Shown here in pieces: positions 11,201 to 22,098 of a stretch of DNA of 64,000 nt (its first letter is position 1; each line of letters begins with the position of its first letter). The stretch spans positions 1,732,449 through 1,796,448 of the forward strand of contig JAEVLN010000011.1 of NCBI GenBank assembly GCA_018350325.1, read 5' to 3'. The DNA comes from Globodera rostochiensis. Lineage: Eukaryota > Nematoda > Chromadorea > Rhabditida > Heteroderidae. The notes under the pieces are model-generated. The model had not been told where the DNA came from. It did no database searches and was given only the letters and a program-made list of their open reading frames with translations. A program made the position numbers and the translations under genes.

Positions 11201-14010
11201 TTGTTCACTTTCGTTGCGCGACAACGCATTGGAACATGAGGTGCTGCAACAAAACTGGGCACATTCATTATTTATGCTCCCCAGGGGAATTTTGAGTTTG
11301 AAAACCCCGTCGAGGTTTTATTTCGATTTTGTAAACCGAAGAAGTAAATTACTCGAAATTTTTTTGAATACAAAAAAACTATAAAAAAAAAGATGATTCA
11401 ACAAAAAGGTTTATTTAAAATTTCCAAAACTTACGATTTCACAAAACAAACAAGCCTGAACGGACCAAATGTTCGGAATGTCAAATTTTAGTGCCATTTC
11501 AACACTTGCTATTTATATTAATGAATATGAAATTAAAATTTGTGAAATTCTTTCAACTATTTTTTTATGCGCAGGCATTCCGTTTGCTGTCCGCGCTCAG
11601 TCGTACAACAAATCTGCGCATTCTGGACATCGGTGGAGCAAATTTCTTTGCGCTCAAGACAGCCAAAAAACATGCGCAAGTGTTGGCAGGAATTTTGGCC
11701 GAGCTGGTCAAGCTGATCAACGGAGTTGGAGAGGACGAAGAAGGATCGGTAAAAAAAAGTTATTTATATATTTTATTTTTGCATTTTTAGTTTATTGAGG
11801 AGCTGTCGCTGGCCGATGCGCGACTTGGCCCGCACATGAGCGTATTTCTGAATGCTTTGGGACTTTGTGGACGGTTGAAGCGGCTTGATTTGTCCAACAA
11901 TGAAGTGAGCTTGTTTTTGATGGTTGTGTTGCTCGTGGGGCGAATAATTTTCGGCATTTTTTTGTTCATCGTCAGCTTGGTCCGGCCGGTGCGCGACTGT
12001 TGTGCAAGTCGCTGCAGTTGAACCACGCGCTGCGATGGCTTGCACTGGATCGTAACCAAATTGGGCCGGATGGCTTTGCGGAATTGGCACGCGCCCTGCG
12101 CGTTAACATTGAATTGGACGGCCTCCAGATGCCGTTCAGTGATGCGGCCGAATGTGTCGTGTCGATGGCGCGACTGCCCAGTGAACGCGCCCGTTTTCAG
12201 CTTCAGGCAAGTGAATGCAGTGCTCGAGACTGACTCGACATGGCGTGTACGACACGAAAACGGTGACTGACACTTTTTTTTCAGATGGAGGAAATTGAAC
12301 AGTATCTGGAGCGTAATCAAAAAATTCGGGCCCTATCGCCAACAATGGAGACTATTCCGTTGGGTCATTTTGTCTTGAAGACCATCCATAAACTGAACAA
12401 TGTGAGAATGGTGGAAGTGAATGAATCAATCCTCTGGAAAATGTAATCAGTTCGAACACGTCCAACATTTATTTACATTTCAGTTCTGTGAACATTACGG
12501 GCTGGACGGAAGTGGTAAAGATGCTGAGTTGAAGAAAATTGCATTCCATAAGATTGGTAAATTGATCACTGCTCAGCGGAGTGATTCCGGCACCGGTCAG
12601 CCATGTGCCGACGATGGCGAAATATGCGGTGTAAATGCCGGGCACGAGCTCAAAATGATGGCCGATCAGCTTGCGGAACGCATTGAACATGTGGCAGACG
12701 TGGACAGCGAGGTGTGCATGTGCTGTTGATTTGAGCACTGGGTTTTAATCATTTTCATATTTTAGCGTTTTCTTCAAAAATTTGCTCTCCTTCTCGCTGA
12801 TCAGGAGGGCGTTCAAATGCATGCGCAAGAGCAACAGGCGGCAATTGATCAGCAAAAATGCATAACAAACAAACGGCTGGGCGCTGCACTGCGCGAGGAT
12901 TTGGTGACGTTGATGGACAAATACCAGAAGTACGAATGACACTTGTTCAACATTTTAAAACAAATTTTTAATCTGATCATTTCAATCCAACAGGGAATTC
13001 GCTTGGTCCCACCTCTTTTCCACTGTTCACCATTGTCTGCTGGGGGAGGACGCACAGGAAATGTTTCGGGTCGAAGAGAAGCCGTCCGCATCATATTCAA
13101 CACGTACACGCAAGGAAGTGACGTTCCGGAACGGCACTCACAGTCACCGGCCCGAGTCCGCCATGATGTCAAACGACGACAGTGCTGGTGTGTGCTTTGT
13201 GGTCACATTGGTTTTTTAAATGAAAGAGCATTCTTTGAACATCCACAACTCCTAAAAATGTTTCTGTTTGGCCATTTGGGCCAATTTTTTCAACGAATTT
13301 CGTTTAATATTTTTGAAAATCTTCCGGATTTAGAGTCTGGACTTGCTTGTCCAAAAGTTGTTAAATAATTCATAACACAGCTCGCAGTACTGCAGCAGAC
13401 GCGATGGCCGCAGTGCTGATGTCGCGCAGTGTGATGGGCGACTTTGCGCATGCGAACAACGACGGGCAGCACAAAAAGAACAAGTATGGTGGTGAGGCAC
13501 CCGGCGCTGCCAACTTGGTCCATTTGGCCAAGCAGAGGCCAAAACCGGCACGTCTGAATCGCAGTCGCATCCAACCGACTGCAGCGACAAGAATGGACGA
13601 CAACGATGGGACCAAGCCGTTCTCCGTTCTAGCAAATGGTCACATTTCGTCTGCCGGTGACTGTGTTGCTGCCACAACTCTGGCACCCTCATCTTCTTCA
13701 CCGTCAATGGACAGTGCCAATCTGTTAAAGTCGGTGATCCTGAGAGAAGAGGGAGAAAAAGCATAACAAAAAGGCCTTTTCAAGCAGTTCAAACAGCGAC
13801 GGCTCGCCGCCCTTTGTTCATCCAACAGCATCGTCGCCACCGATGGTGCCGCCGCGTCGAGAAAAAATGGGTTGTAGCAGTCCAATGACGCCACCAAGGT
13901 TGCCACCAAAACCTTCGTCCCCTGGGGGCAGAGAGGTTGACGAGAGAGCGAAAAGAAAGCTACGAAACGAGGAGGCCGAGCCGTCCAGTGAGCCAGGCGT
14001 TGAAGAATGA
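8218..14010 (+). CDS. crml-1: CARMIL (capping protein, Arp2/3 and myosin-I linker), 19 exons
   Basis: CARMIL proteins bind actin capping protein at membranes and regulate its activity. Exons: 8218-8269, 8362-8582, 8864-9048, 9138-9246, 9475-9596, 9880-10142, 10200-10406, 10492-10662, 10809-11024, 11080-11240, 11575-11748, 11791-11904, 11976-12206, 12285-12401, 12484-12711, 12766-12929, 12994-13187, 13381-13733, 13774-14010. Every junction keeps phase and the sum is 1172 codons plus stop. Residues 1-190 resemble the non-canonical PH region. QPFRDEVIWDIERIYF followed by LDLNDFSHL matches the CARMIL linker, and residues about 230-780 are RNI-type leucine-rich repeats. A helical region follows, then a CPI-like capping-protein motif (LVHLAKQRPKPARLNRS, about residue 1020) and a Pro-rich tail. 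Two introns are GC-AG (9049-9137 and 12207-12284). The start is the first ATG in frame with the PH region. Identity is confident; small exon edges are less so. Confidence 0.9.
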
Positions 14011-14113
14011 ACGAGGCACACATTGGAGATTGGAAGAAGAAGAAGCGCGTGCAGTCTTTTCATGATCAGTATCTTACATTTTCGCAAGATCTGATTCACA
14101 CATTTATACGATT

Positions 14114-14119
14114 AATAAA
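14114..14119 (+). terminator. Poly(A) signal AATAAA of the CARMIL gene
   Basis: AATAAA lies 104 bp after the CARMIL stop codon on the coding strand, with no closer canonical signal seen. The next gene is convergent, so the position fits a 3' end. Confidence 0.55.
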
Positions 14120-14462
14120 ACATGTTTAAAGGTCGGGAAGATGATTTTTGCCGCCGAAAGACAATTCGCGAACCGAACCCCAACTTTTTTTCAGAAGTTT
14201 TCCCGGCGCTACTTTTGTCACTATATTGGTTTTTTTTCCTTAAACAATAGGTGGCCTTTTTGGGTGATTTTTTTGTGAAATTTTTAAATGTCTGTTTTCG
14301 TTGGGATGGGCCAAACTACTAGGAATCCCGTATTTTTTTTTGCGCTCGCCTAGGAGCCGGGAGGGCCTGGCGGCAAGAAAATATTCAAAAAATGTTTTAA
14401 ATTTTATTAGAATATTGATCCATATTTCGAAAAAAAAACCTGACTAACAAAGTGATGATTTT

Positions 14463-14987
14463 CTAATTCGTCAAGGCAACAATCGATTTATCCTCCTTTT
14501 TCCTCCATTTGGCCATCTTCCCTTCCCAATAAATCCGAATGTACTCGCCCTGTGTGGCCACACCAATGAGAACGAAGGCCAAAACGGACATGGCGATGTG
14601 AGGGCCAGTCCGATTGATATTGCAATATCGAAGTCTGAAAAAGGCTCAAAATAAAGAAATAAAAAATTAATTTGGTATATATAAACAAAAAAAAAAAAAT
14701 TGTTCTGGCTTATGTTCCATTTTTCTTAAATATATTTTTTTGGGAGGAGAGGGGGGCGGAGGGTGGAATTGGCGATGCGTCGAGAAAATTTTGAAGATTT
14801 TAACTTGCAAATGGTATACCTATAGAGACATTTAGGGCCTTTTGTAAGATTTTGATAAGAAAAATTGGGAAATTTAGCCCAAAAATCACAACAAATTTAA
14901 TGTTTTTCTTTCCGGATGTCTAAACATTTATTTTGCACTGCTTTAAATATTTCGTTACCCGAATTTTTTAAGCTTGTCGTAATCCAT
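14463..14987 (-). CDS. Unknown 66-aa single-span membrane protein
   Basis: Two exons on the minus strand (14987-14959 and 14634-14463) join in phase 2 to give 66 codons plus stop. The first starts MDYDKLKKFG and ends at GG|GTAACG. The second begins after TTTCAG and encodes a hydrophobic span (AMSVLAFVLIGVATQG), then EYIRIYWEGKMAKWRKKE and a short polar tail. One membrane span with a basic C-terminal tail is typical of small inner-mitochondrial-membrane or ER proteins, but I do not recognise the family. It converges with CARMIL (stops 453 bp apart). AATAAA on the minus strand at about 14408-14403 fits a poly(A) signal. An additional 5' exon cannot be excluded. Confidence 0.6.
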
Positions 14988-15101
14988 CGGAACGGCGCAG
15001 TTTTTTGACAATCTGAAATTTAAAATCATTGGAATTCAAAATATTTAATTGTATTTTGGATTATTTGTTAGTGAAATTTTGGGGTTCATGAAGCCTATGA
15101 T

Positions 15102-15658
15102 CAGGGTTGATACTTTTAGGCTCGAAAAATCTCAAAATAGGCGTCTAGGTGCGAAAAAAGGTGTCTAAAAATAACTATAATTGCTTAAAAAGTTGTTTTT
15201 TTTACATGGAAATTATCAATCCGGTATTTCACAAAAAATTCTAGAGAAAATTGAGTTTTTTTTGAAAATCAAAAATGGTTGAAAATTTTGATCTTTAAGG
15301 ATATATTTTGTGCAATAAAAAGTTCGATTTTATGTGGTGCATTTTTGGGCAAGGAGAAGTAATTTTTTCTTGACAAGAGACATTCGGATTTTATTCATTT
15401 TTATGAGAATTTTTGAAAAAATTGGTGATCTTGGCAAGAAAAAGTCAAAAATTCGATTTTCTTGCATTTTTCTTATAAAATTTTCGAAAAAAATGCCGAA
15501 ATAGGCTCTAGCCTATTTTAGACGCGAAACCCCCAAAACAGGGTTTTTTTCTAGATCCGAATAGCCTCGTTGATACGACACCATTTCCAGCTAAAAACAT
15601 GTTTTTCGTGCACAAAGCTGCAGAAAAAATAGGCAAAAGCCTAAAAGTGTCAGCCCTG
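15102..15658. mobile_element. hAT-type MITE, 557 bp
   Basis: The left end CAGGGTTGATACTTTTAGGC and the complement of the right end (CAGGGCTGACACTTTTAGGC) form terminal inverted repeats with few mismatches. Flanking octamers are CCTATGAT (15094-15101) and CTTATGAT (15659-15666), 7 of 8 identical, as expected for an 8-bp hAT target-site duplication. The interior is AT-rich and noncoding. Confidence 0.75.
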
Positions 15659-16028
15659 CTTATGATAAAGGCGCTTTTAGAGTGAAAGTGCGGTGTTTCG
15701 ACATTTGCGGTCTGGACTCCGGACCGGGCCAATAACTTGCTTTAACCGTAACCATTCAGACATTCTCAACGCCAGCGATTCGAAAGCCATCAATGAGATG
15801 GAGCCATCCATTAAGAAGCCTTTACGATTGGTCAAGTCAAAAAGTTATTGGTTGGAAAACCCCAAAAATCGGGTATTTTTAAACTTTTTCAAGTTTTTTG
15901 CCCATATGACACTTGGCCAATCGCAATTAAGCATAATAATATTTTTTACTCTTCGAGAACTTTCGAATGGCTTTAAGAATGTCTGAATCGGTTAAGGTTG
16001 AAACAGACCCGGTCCGGCCTGCAGTAAG

Positions 16029-16184
16029 CAAGCACTCGCACTTCGCTATTGTTCACCGCTCTACCAGCGGTTGCGTCACTCCGTGCAGTCGCTGTCCTCC
16101 ACGCTGTTCCAGCACTCAAACAGCACGCGCGATTTGCGACAGTACGACATGGATGGGCCCGGCAGCTCATCCCGACAATGCTAA
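16029..16184 (+). CDS. Possible terminal exon of an unidentified gene
   Basis: An open stretch encodes ALALRYCSPLYQRLRHSVQ, then SLSSTLFQHSNSTRDLRQYD and a short tail before TAA at 16182-16184. Composition and GC content look coding and contrast with the AT-rich flanks. I could not attach a convincing upstream exon or assign a family. It may be the 3' end of a gene, or a relic next to the MITE at 15102-15658. Confidence 0.22.
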   Translation, partial: QALALRYCSPLYQRLRHSVQSLSSTLFQHSNSTRDLRQYDMDGPGSSSRQC

Positions 16185-18084
16185 AAATTCTGAAAATTGC
16201 CAAAAAACGAAAAATATTTAAATTACGTTATTTTAATGAGGTCAAGACAAAATAAACGATTGAAAAATCTTATGAGTACGGACGAGAGTTATATTGAATA
16301 GAAAACGTGAAAATATTGACTTAAACTATTGAACAAAACCCCCAAAATCGAAAATAAAACGAAAAATATCGATCGTTAGGGGGTTAATTTTTGTCCAAAA
16401 ACAAAGAGTTTTGGGTAAGAAACATTTTTTTTGGTTCCTGGGGGTACATTTACCGTTTTTATTACATGTTTCCTAAGAAATTTTGGGGAAAATTCCCAAA
16501 ACAGGAACTAAAAACGCAAATTGAAATATGGATTTATTTTCAAAACCTCGAGCTAAAAAGTCGCTTTTCGAAATAAATGCTATTTCTGGGCTTCTCTCGT
16601 CAAACCTGTTCGCAGAAATATTTTTGAACTTTTTTAACTTTTCTGGCCATACTTTTTTGAGACTTGTCCAGACTTGAGGACCGATCTCGTTTGAGATCTC
16701 AAAAATTCTCGACGCGATCTCGATCGGTCCGGGCTCTTGTCTTATTAAAAAACAACTAAAACAAAGAAAATATTTCGAATTTAAATTTATTTATTCAATT
16801 TAAAAACAAAATAAAAAAATCAATTCAATTGTTTTTTTTTTTGTTTTTCATTTCAATCATTGGCAAGGCCCGCCCCAAAATATTGACCAAAAGCTCGAAA
16901 AAATGCCAAAACAAAAGATTGGTTCAAAAATATACTAAAACTGACCAAATCCAGTCATATGTGTGAAAACCTTTACCGGCCCAAGAATCGAGATTCTCGT
17001 CAGCAACTCCAAAAAACCCCCAGCAACAAATAAATCACAAACTAACTTCTTCAAAAATCTTACTCCCAAAAAACCAAAGGGAGCAAAGATCATAAATGAT
17101 TCGTTTTTACATTTTGGTGATGAAAAATGTATGTAAATGTTCAAGTAATGAAATGTGCGGACACGCGGCGGACAAATACCTATGCGTTGATTGTCAGGTC
17201 AAAAAGGATGGAAGGAAATGAATGACCTGTAGAGTCATTTTTGTTATTTTTTGTATTTATTGCACGTTTAAGTGACGCCTCCCCCCCTCCCCCCCCCCCC
17301 CCCATTAAGTAATTAATTCATTCATTCACCCCAATGTTTTGTGTGTGCCGGCGCAGTCAAAACGGATCAAATTTTAAACATCCAAAAAACCAATCTGAAT
17401 ATCTGATCCAATCGGCCTGGGTCAAAAATTCTTCTTTTAGGGTAAGCCGGGGAGGTCCGATATTGGTCAGGGCGACGGGTCGGCAAAGGGGGGGGGGTGG
17501 GGCTTCGATCGCCTGACTCCCATTTTGTGGTTTCCCCAAATAAATATTTTGGGATTTTATTTGTGTACCCATTTAAATTTAACAATTAATTTGATTTTTA
17601 ATAAAGTGAAATGGATTTTCTTTATTTTGTCCGGCCGGGCTCGTCTCCATTTTCATAATTTTTTTAATGTTAAATTATCGAAAAGAGAAAGTCTCAAACG
17701 ACCAAACAACATCATCAAACAAAGGTGCCGACCGGCAACAGCTCGTTGTTGCTTGTTGAGGCGGCATCTTCTTGAGATATCAAAAGGTGCTAAGAACAGA
17801 ATTGTCTAATTGAATGGCACTTTTTTGGAAACGGATCCAATTCTGATACATTCCGGACTGCATTCGAACCAAACATTTATCCGTTTTGGTTAGCCACGGA
17901 AATCAAAAGAGCTGCTGGGTGTCTGATCCAATCGACCTGGGCTCCGGTTTCCAAAGCTGTCTGGGTACGGACCGATCGGTCCGGACGGGGATCGGTTAGG
18001 TACCCGATTATAATAAGTCCATAGTCTCTGTTTGGAACCTCCCGCTTGCTGTCAGTACTGTAACAAATTTTATATTTTTAGAAA
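16185..18084. other. AT-rich intergenic sequence
   Basis: No supported gene. It holds a palindromic MITE-like segment around 16670-16745 (GATCTCGTTTGAGATC and GATCTCGATCGGTCCGGGCTCT), C homopolymers at 17279-17303 and a G run near 17488. Confidence 0.5.
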
Positions 18085-19280
18085 TGGCAAACAACGGCAG
18101 CGGCAATGGCACCACTAAAATGGATTTTGATTCTTTCGAAGCGTTTCAGCTTAAGCCCTGCGGTGACAAAGCGCACAAATCAGGAAGGCGTGCCAACAGC
18201 CGCTGGCGTTTAAATTTCATCCGGACGAATTAGAACCGGACAGAACGACGGATTCGGCGCTTTGAACGCTTTCAACTTCTGCTGTGACTTTTACTTCCTG
18301 GCGTTCATGTGCGTTTTTGATAAATCGTCTAAAAATTTTTAAATTTAAATTACAGGCAATACGTTCGCCAGCAGGACCTTTTGCTCTGTAAACTGGGCTA
18401 ATTCGTAGCCAAAGTCAAGACAGTCCGGGGAAGCAACAGAGAATTAATTGCTCTTCCTCCGTTTTCCAACGTCTTTTTAAGGCTGTTCGGCTACAATTAA
18501 GTCGGCAATGTGCTTGTGACCGGCGTGGACATTAGCTGTTGTCCGCTTTGTGCCACACCCTTTGAGAGGCTTTTGCTGAGTTTGTGCGGGAATGCCGAAC
18601 TGCGATCAAAAGACTCAAGACGGGTCAGTAATTGGCACATTTTATGGCTATTTTTTTGTGATGGAATTTGCGGTTTAAATGCCTCAAGGGTTCTTTAGTT
18701 AATTTCTAAAATTTGTAATTCTTTAATCAATTTGTTGTTGTTGTTCGGTTACAGAAACTTTATCACACAATTGAAGCGCATGGGCGAGCAGCATGGAATG
18801 ACCATTCCCCACCCAACTCTCGTGTGAATTGACTCGTTGATTTGAGCGGTCGTATGCCGTAAATGGTAAAACGGTAGCATTCAATTTTTGCTTTACGTTG
18901 AGAAAAAATTTGTTAATTTACAATTTGGGTTAAATTTTATTGCGCTTTCAACAGTTCTGAAGTTGACTGAAAGCGTTACATAATCCTAACACAGCACGTC
19001 ACGGTCGCTGTTGCATCGAAACCAAGTCGATGCCACGCTGAACGTGCTCAACAAAAGGAACTGAAGCAACAGAGAATTAATTGCTCTTCCTCCGTTTTCC
19101 AACGTCTTTTTAAAGCTGTTCGGCTACAATTATATGCCAATTATGTCTCCAAAGGCGTAAGTTTAAATTAAAATGAATGGGAAAATTTGTATTGTTTTCA
19201 CTTATTTATTGATTGCTTTTGCTTTTACACGGTTTAGAAGTGCCGATTCAACATGAAAGCCGGGCAATGTGCTTGTGATC
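18085..19280 (+). pseudogene. Decayed multi-exon gene fragments, family unknown
   Basis: A good splice-acceptor or trans-splice site (TATATTTTTAG) precedes an ATG whose frame reads MANNGSGNGTTKMDFDSFEA and then meets a stop at a position that looks internal. Further coding-like pieces follow (for example VLVTGVDISCCPLCATPFER from 18513), broken by stops. A block of about 65 bp at 18431-18500 recurs at 19067-19134, and a GGCAATGTGCTTGTGA segment recurs near 18506 and 19263, so exons were duplicated before or during decay. I cannot name the parent gene. Confidence 0.4.
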
Positions 19281-19442
19281 CGCGTGGATGAAACTGTTTT
19301 TTTGCAATTTTACCAATTTTCGTAGAAAGAACTTTTCATTTAATTTTCTTTTCTTTAACGTCCATTCATTGATTGGCTTAAAATATTCCAAAATTTGTTT
19401 TTGGCGTTGCTTTGTCGGACCTAAAATAATTTGGGTTTTCTA

Positions 19443-20834
19443 GTGTCAGAGACCACAAGCAAACCGGCACAGCAACCGCAAATGGAGTGAGTTTGTGTCC
19501 TAATGACTCAAATAAAAGCAAGAAATCCCAAATTTCAGTCTTATGCATGACAACCTTTGGCTAAAAGTGTTCACATTTATTTGCCCCGTGGAACTCGGGC
19601 TTGTATTGACGCTGGCTGGTTTCAACCGTTTAGTAAACGGCCATTTCCAGAAGAGAAAAGTATCGTTGGGTCGATTGAGAATTCTTCGCGCAAATGGGCG
19701 GAATGGCACCGAAATGGTCAACGAACCGCGATCTGATGAACGGCTACCGATTCCTCCACAATTACTTCCACCGAGTCAAGATTTGCTTCCAGCCAATGTT
19801 GTCGGCTTTGAACGCATTTTGATAAGGTCGTTTTTTTCTCGAGTTAAAAAAATAGGTTTTTGAACTTTCAGTTACGTGGACAAAAACGTCATTTTATTTC
19901 TTCAACGAATTCGGCGTCTTTTTGACTCATCCGAGACAACTGTTTGTGTTAGAATGTCCGACGACGAGCAGGACAGCTGGGATATTGTTAGGAACAATAT
20001 TTTCCCATTGCTCCAGGAAAACGTTTGCGGGTTGTCGTTGTTTTTTATATCCGACATTAACAACTTGCGCCAAAGTTCGCCGTCAATTCTCCGAGAATGC
20101 CCAAATCTCCGTTCCATCCATTATCTGGGACATTTTCCCCGTTTCCCGGGCGCAGACAACGACGACGCTTCTTCACCCGAAGCTCTGGCCAAATGGCTGC
20201 TCACCCCGCGGGAAGATGGGCTTCCTAAAACGCTCATTGTTGTTACAGTTCGCCTGGAATAGAAAGACTTCGAGAAGTAATTGCTCCATTTTTACAATCA
20301 GTAGGAGCGTAATTACTTGATATTCCCCTTTGTTAAGACATTTGACAATGCTCGGGAAGCAGTCAGTTTCATCATCACATTTCGCATGGAAGCCGCTTCG
20401 TTGCGACATTTGAGAGTGTGAACACTTTGGGAGAGCAATTGACTTTGCGACGACAGAACGCGGAGGACAATTGGCTGTTAGTGCGAAAGCCGACTGGGCA
20501 AGATGAGGCGAACTGGGCCGAATTGGAAGAAGAAGCAATTGAGTGGGCTTGGAGAGCGCAACAGAAGCGAATTATGATCAAATTCGCCGACAACGACATT
20601 GGCGACATGGGGGACGGGTAGAGTGAATGACTAATAAGAATTAAAACAAAAATAATAGAAGAATAAAAGATTTAGATTGACTAATTTTCTTCCCATCACC
20701 AAAATTTTTTGTATTTTTTTAGCACATTTGATGCCAATGACATTCCAATTGTTGGGCCCATCCGTGCAGGGAGAGCTGACGATTTTTCAATTAGTCCTCT
20801 TCGCGCGCATAGTGACGCGGATCACGAAAGAATT
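19443..20834 (+). pseudogene. F-box-family copy with two frameshifts, joined to the Skp1-like exons downstream
   Basis: Exons at 19539-19826, 19872-20276, 20338-20617 and 20723-20834 match the intact paralogues at 22099-23816 and 31777-33117 exon by exon. Matching segments include [30 protein letters not shown] and [16 protein letters not shown]. The expected first exon at 19443 begins GTGTCAGAG where the paralogues have ATGTCGGAC. A one-base deletion near 20235 (CTCATTG against CTCAATTG in a paralogue) and another near 20385 break the frame. The last exon (TFDANDIPIVGP...) aligns with the C-terminal exon of the paralogue ([11 protein letters not shown]). It ends in phase 0 at ATT|GTAAGG, exactly in frame with the Skp1-like exon at 20892. 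The lesions could be real or base-calling errors; neither lies in a homopolymer. Confidence 0.7.
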
Positions 20835-20891
20835 GTAAGGACTTAATTTTTTGGATTGCTTAAAGGGTATGGCTTAACTTTGTTATTTTAG

Positions 20892-21695
20892 GTCAGTTGT
20901 AAATGTTCTGGAGGTATAGTAGTCAGAGTCCGTTTCTCGCTGCTAGTCCAATCAACACTATTTCAGAACTTGGTCGCTTTTACTTTAAAAAATATAATTA
21001 ACTTTTTATTTTCCAGTGCAAAGCTTACAACATCCATGACAATTGGGAGTTTCCGATCACTACAATTTCCTCGCATGCATTTAAATTAGTCGTTGAATGG
21101 ATGCAACTTCGCATTGGCGAGTTTATATTGAGATTGTAAAAAGTTGAACTGAATTTTTAGGAAAGCCGGAGCTGGTCCTTCGAGAGGTGAAAATTTAATG
21201 TGAATAATATTTATTTGAATCGTCTTTTCTTTTGTAGTATACATTAAGGCATGCGACTCTCCTTCAAATGGTGAAATTTAATCTGAATTCCCATTTATTT
21301 GCATTTCAGGACCCAGAAACGAATGAATATGTTCCGTTCCCACAGCAAAACAATTTCATCGACAAAGTTCTTGGCCCTTAATTTTTTTAATTCTTTTAAT
21401 TTTTAGCTCACTGAGGACGATTTGGCAAAGCTTCTTCACGCTTCCGATTATCTGGGCATGGAATCACTTGTGAGTGTTATTTTGCACAAATGAAAAATAT
21501 ATTTTTTCATAATTTTAGTTTTTTGTATAAAATGTAATTTAAGCCAAATCAATTAAGCTTTTTTACGCTGCGCGGTCCCTTGCTGTGCGAATTAGAGGGA
21601 AAAACATTGAGCAAATTCAGGAGGTACTCCGCATCGACGAAGTTTTGAATGAAGACGAAAAGGAAGAAATTTTGCGCGAAAATGAAATGTATTGA
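20892..21695 (+). CDS. Skp1-like domain (SCF adaptor), 7 exons, no start codon of its own
   Basis: Skp1 links F-box proteins to the cullin of SCF ubiquitin ligases. Exons: 20892-20972, 21017-21116, 21161-21186, 21238-21270, 21310-21366, 21407-21469, 21558-21695; all phases match and the sum is 165 codons plus stop, close to the usual Skp1 length. Segments line up with Skp1 in order: the first POZ strand (VSCKCSGGIVVRVRFSLLVQ), FKLVVEWMQLR, LTEDDLAKLLHASDYLGMES and the C-terminal NIEQIQEVLRID...NEDEKEEILRENEMY. It ends NEMY instead of the usual NQW...K, and sequence divergence is high. One intron appears to use a GC donor (21117). There is no in-frame Met before WMQL, so the domain is either translated as the C-terminus of the upstream F-box-family gene or its own first exon is lost. 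Confidence 0.72.
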
Positions 21696-22098
21696 TATAC
21701 CTCAATTTTTTAGACCAAGTTGGCGCAAGTTGTGATCGGACCACACAAAATAATTGTTGTTGTAAAGGCGTACGAATTTAATTAAAAGTGGTGCGACCGT
21801 TTTCAGAGTTGACAAAGAATTCCACGACCTTCCAAACCGTCCTCTTTAGTGCCACAATTGACAAATGGACGTTGAAGACTCATATAAACCGAATTTAAAT
21901 TCTCAATTTTATTTTCTATTGACAAATTTGAATCAGTGCATCAAATAACACAGTTTCAGACGATTTAGTATAAAAAATATTAGTTTAACAATGAATTTCA
22001 GTAATTATCGAAACGATTTCTCTGTTATTATCTCTAACTATAGGCAATGCCCGCCATTTGGCAGAGGTGAGGGTTAGGTTCTGGTTTTATTTCTTCCA

